Source: Blastobasis lacticolella
Lineage: Eukaryota > Arthropoda > Insecta > Lepidoptera > Blastobasidae
DNA length: 64,000 nucleotides
Reading direction: 5' to 3'
NCBI GenBank assembly: GCA_905147135.1
Contig: LR990057.1
Coordinates: forward strand, 2,046,001-2,110,000
Position numbers and translations under genes: made by a program. This document shows, piece by piece, positions 41,310 to 52,190 of this stretch (position 1 is the first letter of the stretch; each line of letters starts with the position of its first letter). A model generated the notes under the pieces. The model did not search any database. It was not told where the DNA came from and worked only from the letters and a program-made list of their open reading frames with translations.

Positions 41310-41589
41310 CCTTCTGGAAGAATTGCCATACATTTCATCATCATTCCAGCAGTCAATTCCAGGTTCGCTTTACTGCTTTTCCTACTCAAATCCTACTCGC
41401 ATATCTCTGTCAAAGTTTAACTTTGCTCTTGTACTGTACATAGAAATAGGATAAACAGAAAATTGAAATTTTTATGCCCGTTATGTGTAAACTTGATTAA
41501 AGTAATATACCTAATATTACCGAGGTAATATAGATATAAAAGTGAACCCAATATCAAAGAGTGATTACAATGTATATTTTTAAGAATAA
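41310..41589. other. Unassigned spacer
   Basis: No gene or repeat assigned. Confidence 0.3.
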
Positions 41590-41868
41590 TGTTGGTGATC
41601 TAGGATTTGGCAGATCAGATAATAGGAGCGACTGCCATCTGACTCCGTTACTCTGCTAATACGGGAACCTGACCAGATTGGATCACGTTCATTTGCCTGA
41701 ATGTGTAGGTTTTATCACGATGTTTTCCCTGACCATAAGAGCATCGGTTAGCATTCAACTAATGTTCATAACTCAGAAAAGAGTCATTGATACATGGCCG
41801 CAGTGGGATTCGAACCGGGTACCTCTCTTACGTGTCGAGTACCTTAACCACTCGGCCACCGACGCTCT
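41590..41868 (-). mobile_element. SINE-B copy
   Basis: Head at right (ACTCGGCCACCGACGCTC; GGATTCGAACCGGGTACCTC); body to GGATTTGGCAGATCAGATAA at left. The tail beyond the 'GATCTAGGATTTGG' block is missing. Confidence 0.85.
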
Positions 41869-42732
41869 TATATTTGTTACAATAACTGTCCTTTATTCGA
41901 CTACACAGAAAACATACCATAGTTATTCCAAATGTCAACTAGGGTTGTGTTGTGACATCTATATCCAACGTCAAATCAGCCATAGTGTTGGACCGTGCCC
42001 TCAATATCTCCAGTAAAACTTAACGTATAACGTAATAAAATTTAAAATTTTCTCCATAACAGTTCCGGTACGTGGGAAAATAAATGGATTTTGAAACACG
42101 ACTGAACGGAAACACTGTGGTACAAAGTGGGGTAGTTCCAAGACATGATTCATAGCCACTAAAACTTACTCCACCGCTCCGCACAAGTTTTTACAACATG
42201 AAAGAAGAGAATTTTGCACCTTATAGGTAACACTCTTTTATGATTTTTGTTCCATTCCAATGGAACGGAATAATTTTATTATTTACGATAGAGATATAAC
42301 CAGATAAGTGCATATCGGGCTTGAATGAAAAAGGGTTCGTAACGATGCTTATATTGAATAAGTTCTCAAAAGTTATATATTTTTTAATATCAAGCTTTTA
42401 TCGCGCGTCTCCTTTTAATTAGATATCATCTACGATCATTCAATTATCATACGTCATCGAGTAAAGAAAAAATGCACTTTGTAGCGATAGTAAAGGATTA
42501 GGAAAGCCACAAAACGTTGGTCTGCCAATCCACAAACTTACACAAAAGAATATGTTTATACTGGCCTAAAACCGGCCTGCCTTACATTCTTATGGCAGAT
42601 TCGCTTTTCAACCACAATAAATTCACTTTTCTTTTTTGTATCTGCACAATTTGTCCCAAAAGTTTATGCAATTTTGGTTTCTATGCTAATGGCGAAAAGC
42701 TTATTTTATATTTGTAAACAAACGCGGAACAC
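41869..42732. other. Unassigned stretch with a repeat piece
   Basis: 42474-42560 is homologous (inverted) to 35370-35430. No gene found. Confidence 0.35.
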
Positions 42733-42860
42733 CCGCATAGTCACCGCTCAGTTATCGTGCCGCACCCGCATCGTCGCCGCGTCGTGTGCGCGCCAATAGG
42801 GTAGACTGCACGTTTTCTGTCCGGTTGCTAAGCGGTGACTATGCGGCCATGACGCGTTAT
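42733..42860. mobile_element. GC-rich inverted-repeat element, copy 2
   Basis: CCGCATAGTCACCGCTCAGT (42733) pairs with GCTAAGCGGTGACTATGCGG (42827). The core shares GTAGACTGCACGTTTTCTGT then CCGGTTGCT exactly with the 31.3-kb element. Confidence 0.7.
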
Positions 42861-43254
42861 TCTGTCATAATCTTCATAGACATAGACATCATTTATTTTG
42901 ACATCACAAAAATCCATAATCGTTTATATATTAAGGTAATTTTAGAACACTTCAATACTAAACTAAAACAAAGTAGGTACAACACACACAAATACAATAA
43001 ATACAACCAATACGATGCCAAAAAAAACCCGAGCATCATTCATATCATTTTAGCGCTACTAGAGACCGAAAATTTGATCAATCGCCATCCTATCAGCTCT
43101 ATAGGACATTCCATTACAGCCCAAAGCCATATTTGCCGAGTCCTTACCGGTCAATAGCCGATGTTTGTTGAGGGAGGCGGCTGCCCGATCGATCTAACAA
43201 ATATAGAGGTAATGGACCATACCTAGTTGTAATGCTACCGCAACATAGCCTTGT
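42861..43254. other. Unassigned spacer
   Basis: The open frame at 42786-43157 runs across the repeat and AT-rich DNA and looks fortuitous. Confidence 0.3.
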
Positions 43255-43385
43255 GAAGTGTGTATAGTGGCAGCGTTTTTGGCACCGATAACCAAAGTTA
43301 AGCAACGCATGCCGTCTGACAGCTGGATGGGTGACCGTTTCGTACTTTAAGGCTGGTCGAAATTCAGTACCACAGTGGACCATTT
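43255..43385 (+). mobile_element. 5S-rRNA-like repeat, copy 2
   Basis: TAGTGGCAGCGTTTTTGGCA, then CCAAAGTTAAGCAACGCATG and AGCTGGATGGGTGACCGTTT. The boxes correspond to the 5S internal control region. Matches the 4.2-kb copy including the 5' flank, so it is a family. Confidence 0.65.
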
Positions 43386-43871
43386 TTTACAATGAAGTGT
43401 CAATGGAAAACTATTGGTCTTAAATTAGGAGCAGAATAGCAAAGCGGGCCAAAAATCCTATTGAGATTTAATTGAGCAAAAATTTGCCAAACCTCCTATT
43501 CACATCCAATTGACATTCGTGAATTAGCAGACTTAGGGCCCAGTTTTGTTTCACAAATATTATTACTGCCTCTCAGTACATAGCAAAAAAAAATCTAAAC
43601 AAAATATATTAAAGTGCCACATCGGTGTTGCCACTGTTCCAAACAGTTTCCTTTTGTTTTGTTAGAACAGCTTCAAACTGTTTACAACTGTTCCCAGACC
43701 AAAATCCGAAGTCGAAAAACTAGATAGTCGTCTACTTGCTCGTATAATGTTTACAAATGTACTAAATATTCACAGACGTTTCTCAACTCAGGTGTGGGAG
43801 CCGTTTCATTTCAATTTAAAAATTAAATTTTAAAAATTATTGCTGACGCACCCTCTAATCTTTTTCTGACA
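43386..43871. other. Unassigned spacer
   Basis: No gene assigned. AACAGTTTCCTTTTGTTTTG and TTCAAACTGTTTACAACTGT give small local repeats. Confidence 0.3.
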
Positions 43872-44080
43872 CGGCATTTAAACAGGCATGGGGGCCACCT
43901 GATGGAAAGTGGTCACTGCTGCCTGTGGACATCAGCAACACCAGGGGCGCTACAAATGCGATGCCCGCCTCTAAGGAGACCTCTAATATACCTCTTGAAC
44001 GATCCCATGTCATAGTCCAAAGGAAACACTTTGGCTGGGAGTTCTACATAGAGGCAACAACAGAGATAGATAGAATGTCT
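43872..44080 (-). mobile_element. LINE C-terminus and 3' end (CR1/jockey type)
   Basis: The minus frame encodes ELPAKVFPLDYDMGSFKRY then IRGLLRGGHR, the same block as 9.6 kb, and the CACCTGATGGAAAGTGGTCA block on plus. 5' truncated. Confidence 0.75.
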
Positions 44081-44139
44081 ACCCTCAATTTCACGAAGCA
44101 TTTTGTGCATTCGTTTGTTTTGACGGATGTTTCAATGAC

Positions 44140-44495
44140 TATAATCATCTTGGCATTAATTTCCCGGTTGTGCTCTCATGCATGAAGGCCCGGGGTCCGC
44201 CTTGACCATGATCCTGGATTTGGCAGGTCAGGTAATTACAGTGGAGCGACTGCCATCCGACCTCCATGACCTGCTACCAGGGGAACCTGACCAATTGGAT
44301 CATGGTTACACATCCAGTCGCCTGAATGTGCAGGTTTCAACACGATGTTTTCCCTCACCGTAAGAGCATCGGTTAGTATTCAACTAATGTACATAACTCA
44401 GAAAATAGTCATTGGTACATGGCCGGAGCGGGATTCGAACCCGGAACCTCTGGCTTACGAGTCGTATACTCTAACCGCTCGGCCACCGACGCTCA
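44140..44495 (-). mobile_element. SINE-B copy, full length
   Basis: Tail CTTGGCATTAATTTCCCGGT at left; GGCCCGGGGTCCGCCTTGAC; head at right with GGATTCGAACCCGGAACCTC and CCGCTCGGCCACCGACGCTC. It abuts the LINE fragment to the left. Confidence 0.9.
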
Positions 44496-45019
44496 TATAC
44501 ATAGATATGACATGGTCATGATTAAAAATAAATATATTAATACTGACTAATAAAATTTTCTAGTTCGAAATCCCGATACTGCCTTTCAAACGTTAACAAA
44601 GAATAATAGTGGCACAAGCAATATATTTCGTGTTTTTGATCGCGTCGAAAATGCCAATTTCATACGTTTGATATGTTATTAGTTCGCGGGATCGAGGTAT
44701 TCCTTTGGGCGTGTCGTGAATCAGTAATGTCTTGGTGTTTTCGTCGGAAATGATTACGTTTTCATTCGATTTCTGTGCTTATTCAATAAAATCTTTATCG
44801 GTAACTTAGCAGGATTACAGGATAATGAATATGATATCTTGTGTGCTTAGGAAATATAATTTTCTCGTAAATCATAGTTACATACATTTTATCAGGTATT
44901 AGGACTCTGTAAAACATGAGGAGTCCGTCTGGGCGAGCCTTATCTATTTCTGCTCTCATGATCTATTTATATTATTAGCTTAGTTTTTCGGAACATATTT
45001 TACAACAGGCAACCTCAGG
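44496..45019. other. Unassigned spacer
   Basis: No gene or repeat assigned. Confidence 0.3.
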
Positions 45020-45220
45020 TGGGTATTTTGTTTGTAACGAATAAACTCTAAAACTACTGGACCGATTTTGAAAATTCTTTCACTAATAGGAAGCTACATT
45101 ATTCCCGAGTGACATGGGCTTCTTATCCTGGGAAAATGTCACTAGTTCCCGCGGGAACGTTGATTGTTTACAGAGATCCAAACTGTGCGCGGATAAAAGT
45201 CGCTGAGAGCGGCTAGTATT
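45020..45220 (-). repeat. Dispersed repeat, copy of the 32.4-kb type
   Basis: AACGAATAAACTCTAAAACT, CTGGACCGATTTTGAAAATT, GGAAGCTACATTATTCCCGA, TTTACAGAGATCCAAACTGT and GCGCGGATAAAAGTCGC. Same order as 32365-32555. Confidence 0.6.
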
Positions 45221-45479
45221 AAATAAAACAGATATATTCCAGTGCTGTGGACAGGCGAAAAGGTGGATTGGGAGCCATTTACCGGCCGAATGCTTTTGAG
45301 CGAATAATTCGAAAAACAGTTGGTTATATATTCATAGGGTTGTCATTTTACATATTTTTTATTAGTCTGGGTTATTTTACATACAGAAAAAGACTATAAA
45401 CATGCTTTGAATAACCAGATACCACTTAACGATTCGAATGTGGAATGAGCTCTAAGACGCAGTGTATTCTTTAGAATAT

Positions 45480-45632
45480 GACATGTGATCGTTCAAGAGG
45501 TATACCTATAGGTCTCTTTAGAAGCAGGCAACTCATTGTTAGCGTCCCTGATATTGCTGATGTCCATAGGCGGCGGTGACCATTTTCCATCAGGTGGTCC
45601 GCTAGCTGTTTGTCTGCCGCATAACATAAAAA
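45480..45632 (+). mobile_element. LINE 3' end (CR1/jockey type)
   Basis: TGATCGTTCAAGAGGTATAC, then GATGTCCATAGGCGGCGGTG, CATTTTCCATCAGGTGGTCC, TGTTTGTCTGCCGCATAACA and AAAAAAA. Forward copy of the 9.5-kb end. Confidence 0.7.
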
Positions 45633-46339
45633 AAACTTTTTGTATATACGAGTAATTCAGTGACAAATGCGCGGAATCCATTTAATTATTTGGTACATTA
45701 TTAAACAAATTGAACTGCCTGAAAAAAGGGGCATTATCTGATACTTGGGTCTGAAGAAGTTACCCTTGACCCCCCCTCCCTTCCCCCATTTCGATACTAT
45801 TTAAAAAAATACGGTTTCAGAAATCAATTCGACAACCGTTCAGGTTCTTGAACGGAGACTACGTTTGGGAACATGTAGTGATACATCCTGCGGCTATGGG
45901 ATGAGGATCTGGGGCCCTATTTCTGTACCGCATGCATCCACACGAGCGCTCACCTTCTAATGCCTGTCTTTTCTATCTGTTACAACTTACCACGAATGTG
46001 AAAGGGACAGGTAGCGCACGCAAGCGTTTTAGCGAACAGATCAACAATAACGCTCCAGAGATGTGAAAAATGATGGTCAATTTAGCGGTAGGCGAAAAAA
46101 ACCTGAGGTATTTTGAACCAAATTATTCGACGCCTTGCTTTGATGTAAGAACAGAAAAATATCTGACAACTTGCTGACAACCCTGCCGAATGGAGTGATA
46201 TTAAACATTTTCGCATCGCCGTCTGTTTGAGTGCTGGTTCGTTAAACTGGAAACTGCGTTCCGTTAAAGGCTGTGCAGGCTGCAGCTATGTTTAATTAAC
46301 AGTTTACGCATTCAAATAAAAAACTAATCATGTTGGCTT
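45633..46339. other. Unassigned spacer
   Basis: No gene or repeat assigned. A C-rich run CCCCCCCTCCCTTCCCCC lies at about 45770. Confidence 0.3.
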
Positions 46340-46578
46340 TAATGTTTCAGTTGCGCTCTCAAGAATGAGGGCCCGGGGTCCTCCTAGACCATGATCCAGG
46401 ATTTGGCGATCAGGAATTACATTGGAGCGACTACCATCTGACCTCCGTGACCCTGCTACCAGGGGAACCTGATCAGATTGAATTATGGTTACAAATTCAG
46501 TTGCCTGAATTTGCAGGTTTCATCGGTAAGAGCATCGGTTAGTATTCAAGTAATATACATAACTCAGAAAAGAGTCAT
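46340..46578 (-). mobile_element. SINE-B 3' part
   Basis: GGCTTTAATGTTTCAGTTGC, GGGCCCGGGGTCCTCCTAGA, CTGCTACCAGGGGAACCTGA, CGGTAAGAGCATCGGTTAGT. Stops before the tRNA-like head (at AAAGAGTCATTATTATACAG). Confidence 0.85.
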
Positions 46579-47239
46579 TATTATACAGCCCCTAATAGCA
46601 ATGTTGAATTCCGTCATTTCGCTTAAACTTATAAGCCTGTCAAGTTTAGTTGTCGTTTGGAAAGAAACAAACAAAAAGATTGGAAACTTAGCTTCATGTT
46701 CAGAGATAGACTCGCAAATATTTTTTTCTCTCTGTGGAAACAAACCTTATTTTAACAACTCACTGGCCATCTCACAAGGGTCTATACGACCGAAGATGAT
46801 GCATATCTGTCCAGAAACGACGTAGTCACCCTGGCCTTGAAAGAGTCCAGGTTCGGGGAATACTCTAGCAGGCAAAGCCTCCCAGCCCTAAGCCGTGCAC
46901 ATTAGTTAGGTTTAAATTAACTATTTATATTTTAATTCATAAGGGTGGAACGCGCCCACTTCTTGTACCCCGAAGGGGGATAAGAGCCGGCGGGATTAGA
47001 ACAGTTCGTTTGAATGTAGCAAGTGAATACCGACAAACGCGCAACCCTATCATGTTCTAGAAATCTAGACATTGCTTCGCGTTTCTCAGCTCTGGATCAC
47101 GAATAATCCTCTTAGCACATTTCTCCATTGAAGCCATCGGCGGCCTGAAGGCGATGAATCGATCAGCTACAATTTGATAGATTGACGATAAAGTTGTCGA
47201 GTTTCAATAGGTCCACATAGTAATATCATCAATTCGTTG
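46579..47239. other. Unassigned spacer
   Basis: No gene assigned. Confidence 0.3.
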
Positions 47240-47313
47240 TGTCCACGACATAAAGTTTATTTTCTGTTATGCGCGGTCCCGCGTTTTAGACAATGAACTT
47301 TATGTCGTGGACA
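47240..47313. repeat. Short foldback
   Basis: TGTCCACGACATAAAGTTTA (47240-47259) and TGAACTTTATGTCGTGGACA (47294-47313) are inverted with one mismatch. The loop contains GCGCGGTCCCGCG. Could be a tiny MITE. Confidence 0.7.
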
Positions 47314-47351
47314 TAAGGATATAATTACCGCTGTCATTAACATTATCTTCG

Positions 47352-47462
47352 TCATATGAGCCGAAAGACGCTCACGGCTGGGCACAGGCCTCCCCCAGAG
47401 ATCTCTACAACGGCTGGTTTTGAGCCTTCCGCATAAAACTGGTACCTGCGAACTTTACCAAT
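47352..47462 (-). mobile_element. RTE-type LINE 3' end, second family
   Basis: CATATGAGCCGAAAGACGCT, GGCTGGGCACAGGCCTCCCC, CAGAGATCTCTACAACGGCT, CATAAAACTGGTACCTGCGA. Confidence 0.7.
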
Positions 47463-47973
47463 GTTTTCATAAGTACCTATAATTGTATTTTTTATAAAGG
47501 TTTTTTCGCAGTTTTTTTAGTAAATTACCTAAGACGGTTGATGTGTTTCGTATACAAGTATGTTCTACTTTCTAATCTTTCTAATGGTATCAAAATGCTC
47601 GTTATAATCATACTTACTGAAAACGATAAACGGCCCCTATTTTACCGATGATACATGAATACTGTTTTACCATGCCATGTAATAGGTCCGCTCCAAGGTC
47701 GTTGGCGACAACAGGTGGAAATATCAAGGTTCAACCGTGGGCGGTAAAGGCGGGAGGACGGCGGGCAGCCCTCAAATATTAAATGCTTAATTACCTCATT
47801 TTAAATACGACGCGCAGGCTCAATGAGGTGCCCTTTATTCATAATTATTCAGATAAGTAAATCCTTATTAATCTCAAAGTAATACGAGCAATGTCCGATT
47901 TTTCGGTTTCGTTTAAATAATGTGCGGAATGGACTTTCAAATGATGCTTTCCTTAAGTACAGTATAAAATAAT
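47463..47973. other. Unassigned spacer
   Basis: No gene or repeat assigned. Confidence 0.3.
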
Positions 47974-48186
47974 ATTCTCGGACAAATTCACACAGCGCCA
48001 TCTAGCCCCAAAGTAAGCAAAGCTTGTGTTATGGGTGTTAGATAACTGAAAAACTACTTCGATCCTTTTTAAATAAGTTTTTATTATACATAGCTACACC
48101 CAGACTCGTAACAGAAAAAAAATCATCATTTCAATTTCTGCTCGGCCGCGAATCGAATCACGCAGAGAGAGTGGCAGAACCACTAG
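47974..48186 (-). mobile_element. SINE-A copy, head damaged
   Basis: GGACAAATTCACACAGCGCC then ATCTAGCCCCAAAGTAAGCA at the tail; CGGCCGCGAATCGAATCACG at the decayed B box. The A-box end is lost. Confidence 0.8.
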
Positions 48187-48419
48187 TGAAATGTTACTAA
48201 TAATGTTATTGATGGGGATGGCTACTCTCTCACCCTCTATCTACGCCTGTTTGAAATGTCTGTGGTGAAAGTTGTGGACAGTGAAAAATTATTTCTAATG
48301 ATATGTATCTCGACGTTATTGGTCACATAGGCTGGGTTGTCCTGACCTCCTTTAGCATTTATTTATGTGAAGTATCTCTTCCTATATCTTATCTTATTTT
48401 TTCTCCCGCACCGTCTAAC
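48187..48419. other. Unassigned spacer
   Basis: Nothing assigned. Confidence 0.3.
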
Positions 48420-48515
48420 GTTTTCGATCATATTATTTTCACGATTAACTGGTAGATAAAGCTACTTTAGCTTTAAGTCCGCCAATGTGCCTTTAGTGCA
48501 TAAAGTTTTAATAAT
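48420..48515 (+). mobile_element. LINE 3' untranslated fragment
   Basis: GTTTTCGATCATATTATTTT, ACTGGTAGATAAAGCTACTT, TAGCTTTAAGTCCGCCAATG, TAGTGCATAAAGTTTTAATA. The uninterrupted form of the sequence split at 63.1 kb. Confidence 0.6.
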
Positions 48516-48699
48516 AGTCCGTTATTCGAAACCGCCGCTTCGTAAATACGCGTTCGAACTCACGTATACCTACAATTCCGAATTAGGCGTAATAAGTAAG
48601 AAATACGGCCTGTATTTCACGTGACCTTTGTGGGTAGAACAATATGTTCTTGTAATTGTTGGCAACTACTTTGAATCCTTTATTTATTTTTCTACCCAC

Positions 48700-48965
48700 A
48701 GTGGAGCGACTGCCATCTGACCTCCATGACCTTGTTAACAGGGGAACCCAGATTGGATCATGGTGCACATTCAGTCGCCTGAACGTGCAGGTTTCATCAC
48801 AATGTTTTCCCTCGCCGTATGAGCATCGGTTAGAATCCAACTAATGTACAGAACTTTGAAAAGAGTCATTGGTACATGGCGGTACTGGGGTTCGAACCAG
48901 GTACCCCTCGCTTACGAGTCGGACCCCATAACGATTATTCCACCAAAAAGCTAAAAGGACAGTCG
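48700..48965 (-). mobile_element. SINE-B copy, tail missing
   Basis: Starts at AGTGGAGCGACTGCCATCTG and reaches the degenerate head CTTACGAGTCGGACCCCATA with GGGGTTCGAACCAGGTACCC at the B box. Confidence 0.8.
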
Positions 48966-49198
48966 CATTTCTCATATTTCCCCTCAGTGTTACCAGCACC
49001 ATACCAACGTTAGTGCCGCTTGGTATGCAGTTGACAAAACGGTTGGCCGCCATTGAAATCCTTTCAAAAGAGGTCATTTACCCCATTTTCGGTGCCTTTA
49101 TTCGGGGGGGTTAGGGTAAAAGATAAAACTGGGCACAGATATGCATTTAGTACCTAATCTACACACATCGTAGAGAGACTTGTCGAGACTCGGCAAGA

Positions 49199-49306
49199 TG
49201 AGACTTGACTAAATGAGATTCTACTAATGAGATGCGACTAAATGAGACTCGACAAAATTAGACTAAACTAAATGAGACGCGACTAAATGAGACTCGACAT
49301 CGCGAG
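49199..49306. repeat. 15-bp minisatellite
   Basis: About seven degenerate units of AATGAGACTCGACTA: TGAGACTTGACTAAA, TGAGATTCTACTAA, TGAGATGCGACTAAA, TGAGACTCGACAAAA, TTAGACTAAACTAAA, TGAGACGCGACTAAA, TGAGACTCGACATCG. Related words continue left to about 49175. No coding use evident. Confidence 0.85.
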
Positions 49307-49507
49307 AATAATTCGTACAAAGTGCGTTGCTTAGGACCTTTCCGAAAATAACAAATAATTCACTCACTTAATATGGTATACCGCCGCTAGATGGCGCTGA
49401 TATGCGTATGTGAAATTGCATTCATTCTTAATCGCGTCAACGATTTGTCAGTTGCGTTCGCATAAACCGGTTAAGATGTTTTGTTACTTGTGTGCAACCC
49501 GTCCCTA

Positions 49508-49715
49508 TGGAGACATTCGATGAAACCTAAAAGGTCTTCTCGGATCAGTACTCTCAAAGGCAGAGTTTAGCTGGTAGGCGCCTAGGTCTCTCTTTCGAGT
49601 CCAGCATAACCAGCATGGCCGGCCGCACTGGGACACATGAGTGTTCCCTGCGTCCCTCCCTCGTAAGTCCGGAGGGTACCATGTACCCTTTGCGGTAGGC
49701 GCAAAACAAAAAAAA
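49508..49715 (+). mobile_element. Dispersed repeat with 3' A-tail (Rep-E), copy 2
   Basis: CGATGAAACCTAAAAGGTCT, GGCGCCTAGGTCTCTCTTTC, CAGCATAACCAGCATGGCCG, GTCCGGAGGGTACCATGTAC and GTAGGCGCAAAACAAAAAAA line up in order with 18530-18735. Confidence 0.6.
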
Positions 49716-49829
49716 TCCATACTAATTTCGGCTAAAGTTTTTCTGAGTATGCTCCGTGGAGGAGCGAAACACTTGTCGAGGTTTTCTGGTTATAGTGATG
49801 TGGTGTGCGTGCTGTGATGTAAGCTGTAG

Positions 49830-50005
49830 GCCCGCGAGGGCCCGGGGTTCGTCTTGACCAAGGTCTAGGATTCCGTAGATCAGTACAGTAGGTATGTACA
49901 GTGAAGTGACTGCCATCTAAACTCTGTGACCCTGTAAGCAGGGGAACCTGACCAGATTAGATTATGGTTACACATTCAGGCGACTGAATGTGCAGGTTTC
50001 ATCAC
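49830..50005 (-). mobile_element. SINE-B internal and 3' part
   Basis: CGAGGGCCCGGGGTTCGTCT, GACCCTGTAAGCAGGGGAAC, CAGATTAGATTATGGTTACA, CTGAATGTGCAGGTTTCATC. Head absent. Confidence 0.8.
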
Positions 50006-50469
50006 TATTATTTAAATCTATACATATATCGAGGATCATCTGTATTGATTTAAATAATAGTATTTGTTACAAAATTAACGAAATGGAAAAGTTTAGAACA
50101 GTTAGAAATAATGCCAGTAATTTGACCAAGAGACCTATAGCTAAAAAAAATTTTTAATTTTCTAGTTACCTTCAAATCAATTGTTTTCACCGGCGACCTC
50201 GCCCGGCCCTGCCTCGTACAAGGCACCACCCGGATCTCCATGTAATTTAATTTGTCCATTAGCCGGGTAAAATACACCCGGCCTCGTTATTACACCCGTG
50301 GGCCGTCTAACGAGGATACAATACAATTTGTTCCGTTGCCCCAATGATCCGTCGTGCGGGTAAACACTTTGAAATGTGTTTTATTTAGAAGGCTTTGTTG
50401 ACATAGGCGCTGTAATTGTTTTGAGGAAATAAGTCGTGCGAAATTATATCAGGTGGGTAGGTTCTGTCT
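50006..50469. other. Unassigned spacer
   Basis: CACTATTATTTAAATC and GATTTAAATAATAGTATT near 50005-50062 form a short inverted repeat. No gene. Confidence 0.35.
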
Positions 50470-50727
50470 GCCGTGTGGTGTCCGGTAGAGTAGAATAGCA
50501 CCAACCCCTTACACTCGTGGGTGTCGTACAAGGCGACTAATGTTTAGAGACAACAGATCTAGAGTCTCCGTAAACTGGAAAGTGGGCAGCAGCATTTTCC
50601 ATTGTTATGTTTGCAACACTGCGATCTCCAACCTGCCTGCCAAGCGTGGAGATTATGGAAATAACCTCCCCTTTTGTGGGAGAGGCCCAAAGTCCTGTAG
50701 TGGACTGTTATGGGTTGTGATGATGAG
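50470..50727 (+). mobile_element. Rep-C copy, forward
   Basis: GCCGTGTGGTGTCCGGTAGA, CCCTTACACTCGTGGGTGTC, CATTTTCCATTGTTATGTTT, GCGTGGAGATTATGGAAATA, GTGGACTGTTATGGGTTGTG then ATGATGA. Best forward copy for defining both ends of the family. Confidence 0.8.
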
Positions 50728-50805
50728 GTCTTTGTCAAGCCTGAGAGACCGCCTGGGTGAGTACCACTTACACTATTTCTGCCACCAAGCAACTATGCTT
50801 TTTTC

Positions 50806-50965
50806 TTTTATACCACTAAGGTGGCAAATAAGCTTACGGCCTGCCTGATGGTAAGCAGTCACCGCAGTCTATGGACGTTTGCAATACCAGGGGCATCACC
50901 CACGCGTTGCCGAAACCTTTTCACCTCTTTCATGAAGAACTCCATGTTGTACTTTCCAGGGAAAA
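50806..50965 (-). mobile_element. LINE 3' end ('AGTGGTATA' type)
   Basis: TATACCACTAAGGTGGCAAA, GGCCTGCCTGATGGTAAGCA, ACCCACGCGTTGCCGAAACC, TTTCATGAAGAACTCCATGT. Confidence 0.7.
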
Positions 50966-51302
50966 CGTCTTGCGAAAAGTTTTGTCAGGTGGTACGACTC
51001 TATCACCTGTCAACCTGAGCGGTTTAGTTAGTTAATATACCGATGTGCCACGCAAAGATCCCGGGTGACAGTTACCGCTTACCATCAGGTGGGGTACCTT
51101 CTCGTTTGTCACTGCGCAGTATAAAAAATATACCAATCGACCCTTCTTTTAGCGAAATCAATTCAGTTAACTATGCACTCAATGCGCTGTAGATGCAATG
51201 AAACATTTTCTTACAGTGGAGCTTAGATGGTTACCGCTTGACTTTTTTCTTATATTATACTCAATACTCAAATGTTTATTGCTTTATAATAGTATTTTTT
51301 AC
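50966..51302. other. Spacer with a LINE tail piece
   Basis: 51060-51128 has TTACCGCTTACCATCAGGTG then CACTGCGCAGTATAAAAAA, another LINE-like 3' terminus. The remainder is unassigned. Confidence 0.35.
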
Positions 51303-51478
51303 AATCTTGGTTACAGATTCAGTCGCCTTAACTAGCAGGTTTCCTCACGATTATTTCCGTCACCGTAAGAGCATCGGTTTGTGTCCAACTAATGTAATAA
51401 TACCTAACTCTGAAAAAGTCATTGGTAGCGGCACTGAGAATCGAATTCGGCACCTATCGCTTACGAGTCAGAGATATT
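51303..51478 (-). mobile_element. SINE-B 5' half
   Basis: CTTGGTTACAGATTCAGTCG, CACCGTAAGAGCATCGGTTT, AGAATCGAATTCGGCACCTA and GCTTACGAGTCAGAG: head and first half of the body, decayed. Confidence 0.75.
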
Positions 51479-51964
51479 AGGCCAACTACGATCAATGTCA
51501 AATTTTAATTAAAAAACATGCTTCAAATTAAAAAAAAAACTATTTTTTTATTATTTTTGATTCCCTACTCAGTAAATGTCAAACTTGTTCACGATAACGA
51601 AATCTCAAGACACAGCTAGTGGAACAAAAAATTAAATAATTCATACCACTTGAAAATTTGTAGATTACTCTAGGAATTAACTGCAGCACCACTGGAGTGA
51701 AATGAAGAGCACTGTCGCACTTAAGTCTCAAAGAATTTAATTTATATCAGACATCTGCAGCGGACATAACTACTTAGGAATGGAGACCTACCATTCTAGG
51801 TTACTTTAGCTTTTAATCCACTGTTGAAGATAATTTATTTTCTCACAAGTGGGAAAAGTTTTTTATTTTAATTTATAGCTAGTGGACCCGGCGCGACATC
51901 ATCATTCATTCACACGCGTGCGACAGAGATGATGCTCAACGAATCATTATTCGACATCTATATA
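51479..51964. other. Unassigned AT-rich spacer
   Basis: No gene or repeat assigned. Confidence 0.3.
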
Positions 51965-52190
51965 AATCAGTCCACCGCCTAATCACCGCGTAGCGTCCGC
52001 GCAGCTGCTGCATAAAGACCGTGCCATCATTGTTTAAAATATGTCGCCGCTAACAAAACCGATACAAACCGCATACGCGTCGTGTCCGCATAGTCCTGCG
52101 TAGGCGCACCTGAATTTTCGGCGCGATTCCTATTCGGGTGCTACGCGGTGACTAGGCGGACGCGACGCGTATGCGATTTGTATGCGGTAC
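51965..52190. mobile_element. GC-rich inverted-repeat element, copy 3
   Basis: Arms CCGCATACGCGTCGTGTCCG then CATAGTC (52069-52095) and GACTAGGCGGACGCGACGCG then TATGCG (52150-52175) are inverted. Contains CTACGCGGTGACTAGGCGGA, the terminal word shared with the 31- and 42-kb elements. Longer and more diverged than they are. Confidence 0.65.

Noticed and set aside
40977..41333. 118-codon protein with 'SSAPWGGDLGN' as a conserved gene
   Set aside because: The same frame appears in all four Rep-D copies, including 5'-truncated ones, and on the opposite strand another frame is also open. It is a repeat.
42786..43157. 123-codon plus-strand frame
   Set aside because: Starts within the GC-rich inverted-repeat element and runs through simple AT-rich DNA. 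No motif.
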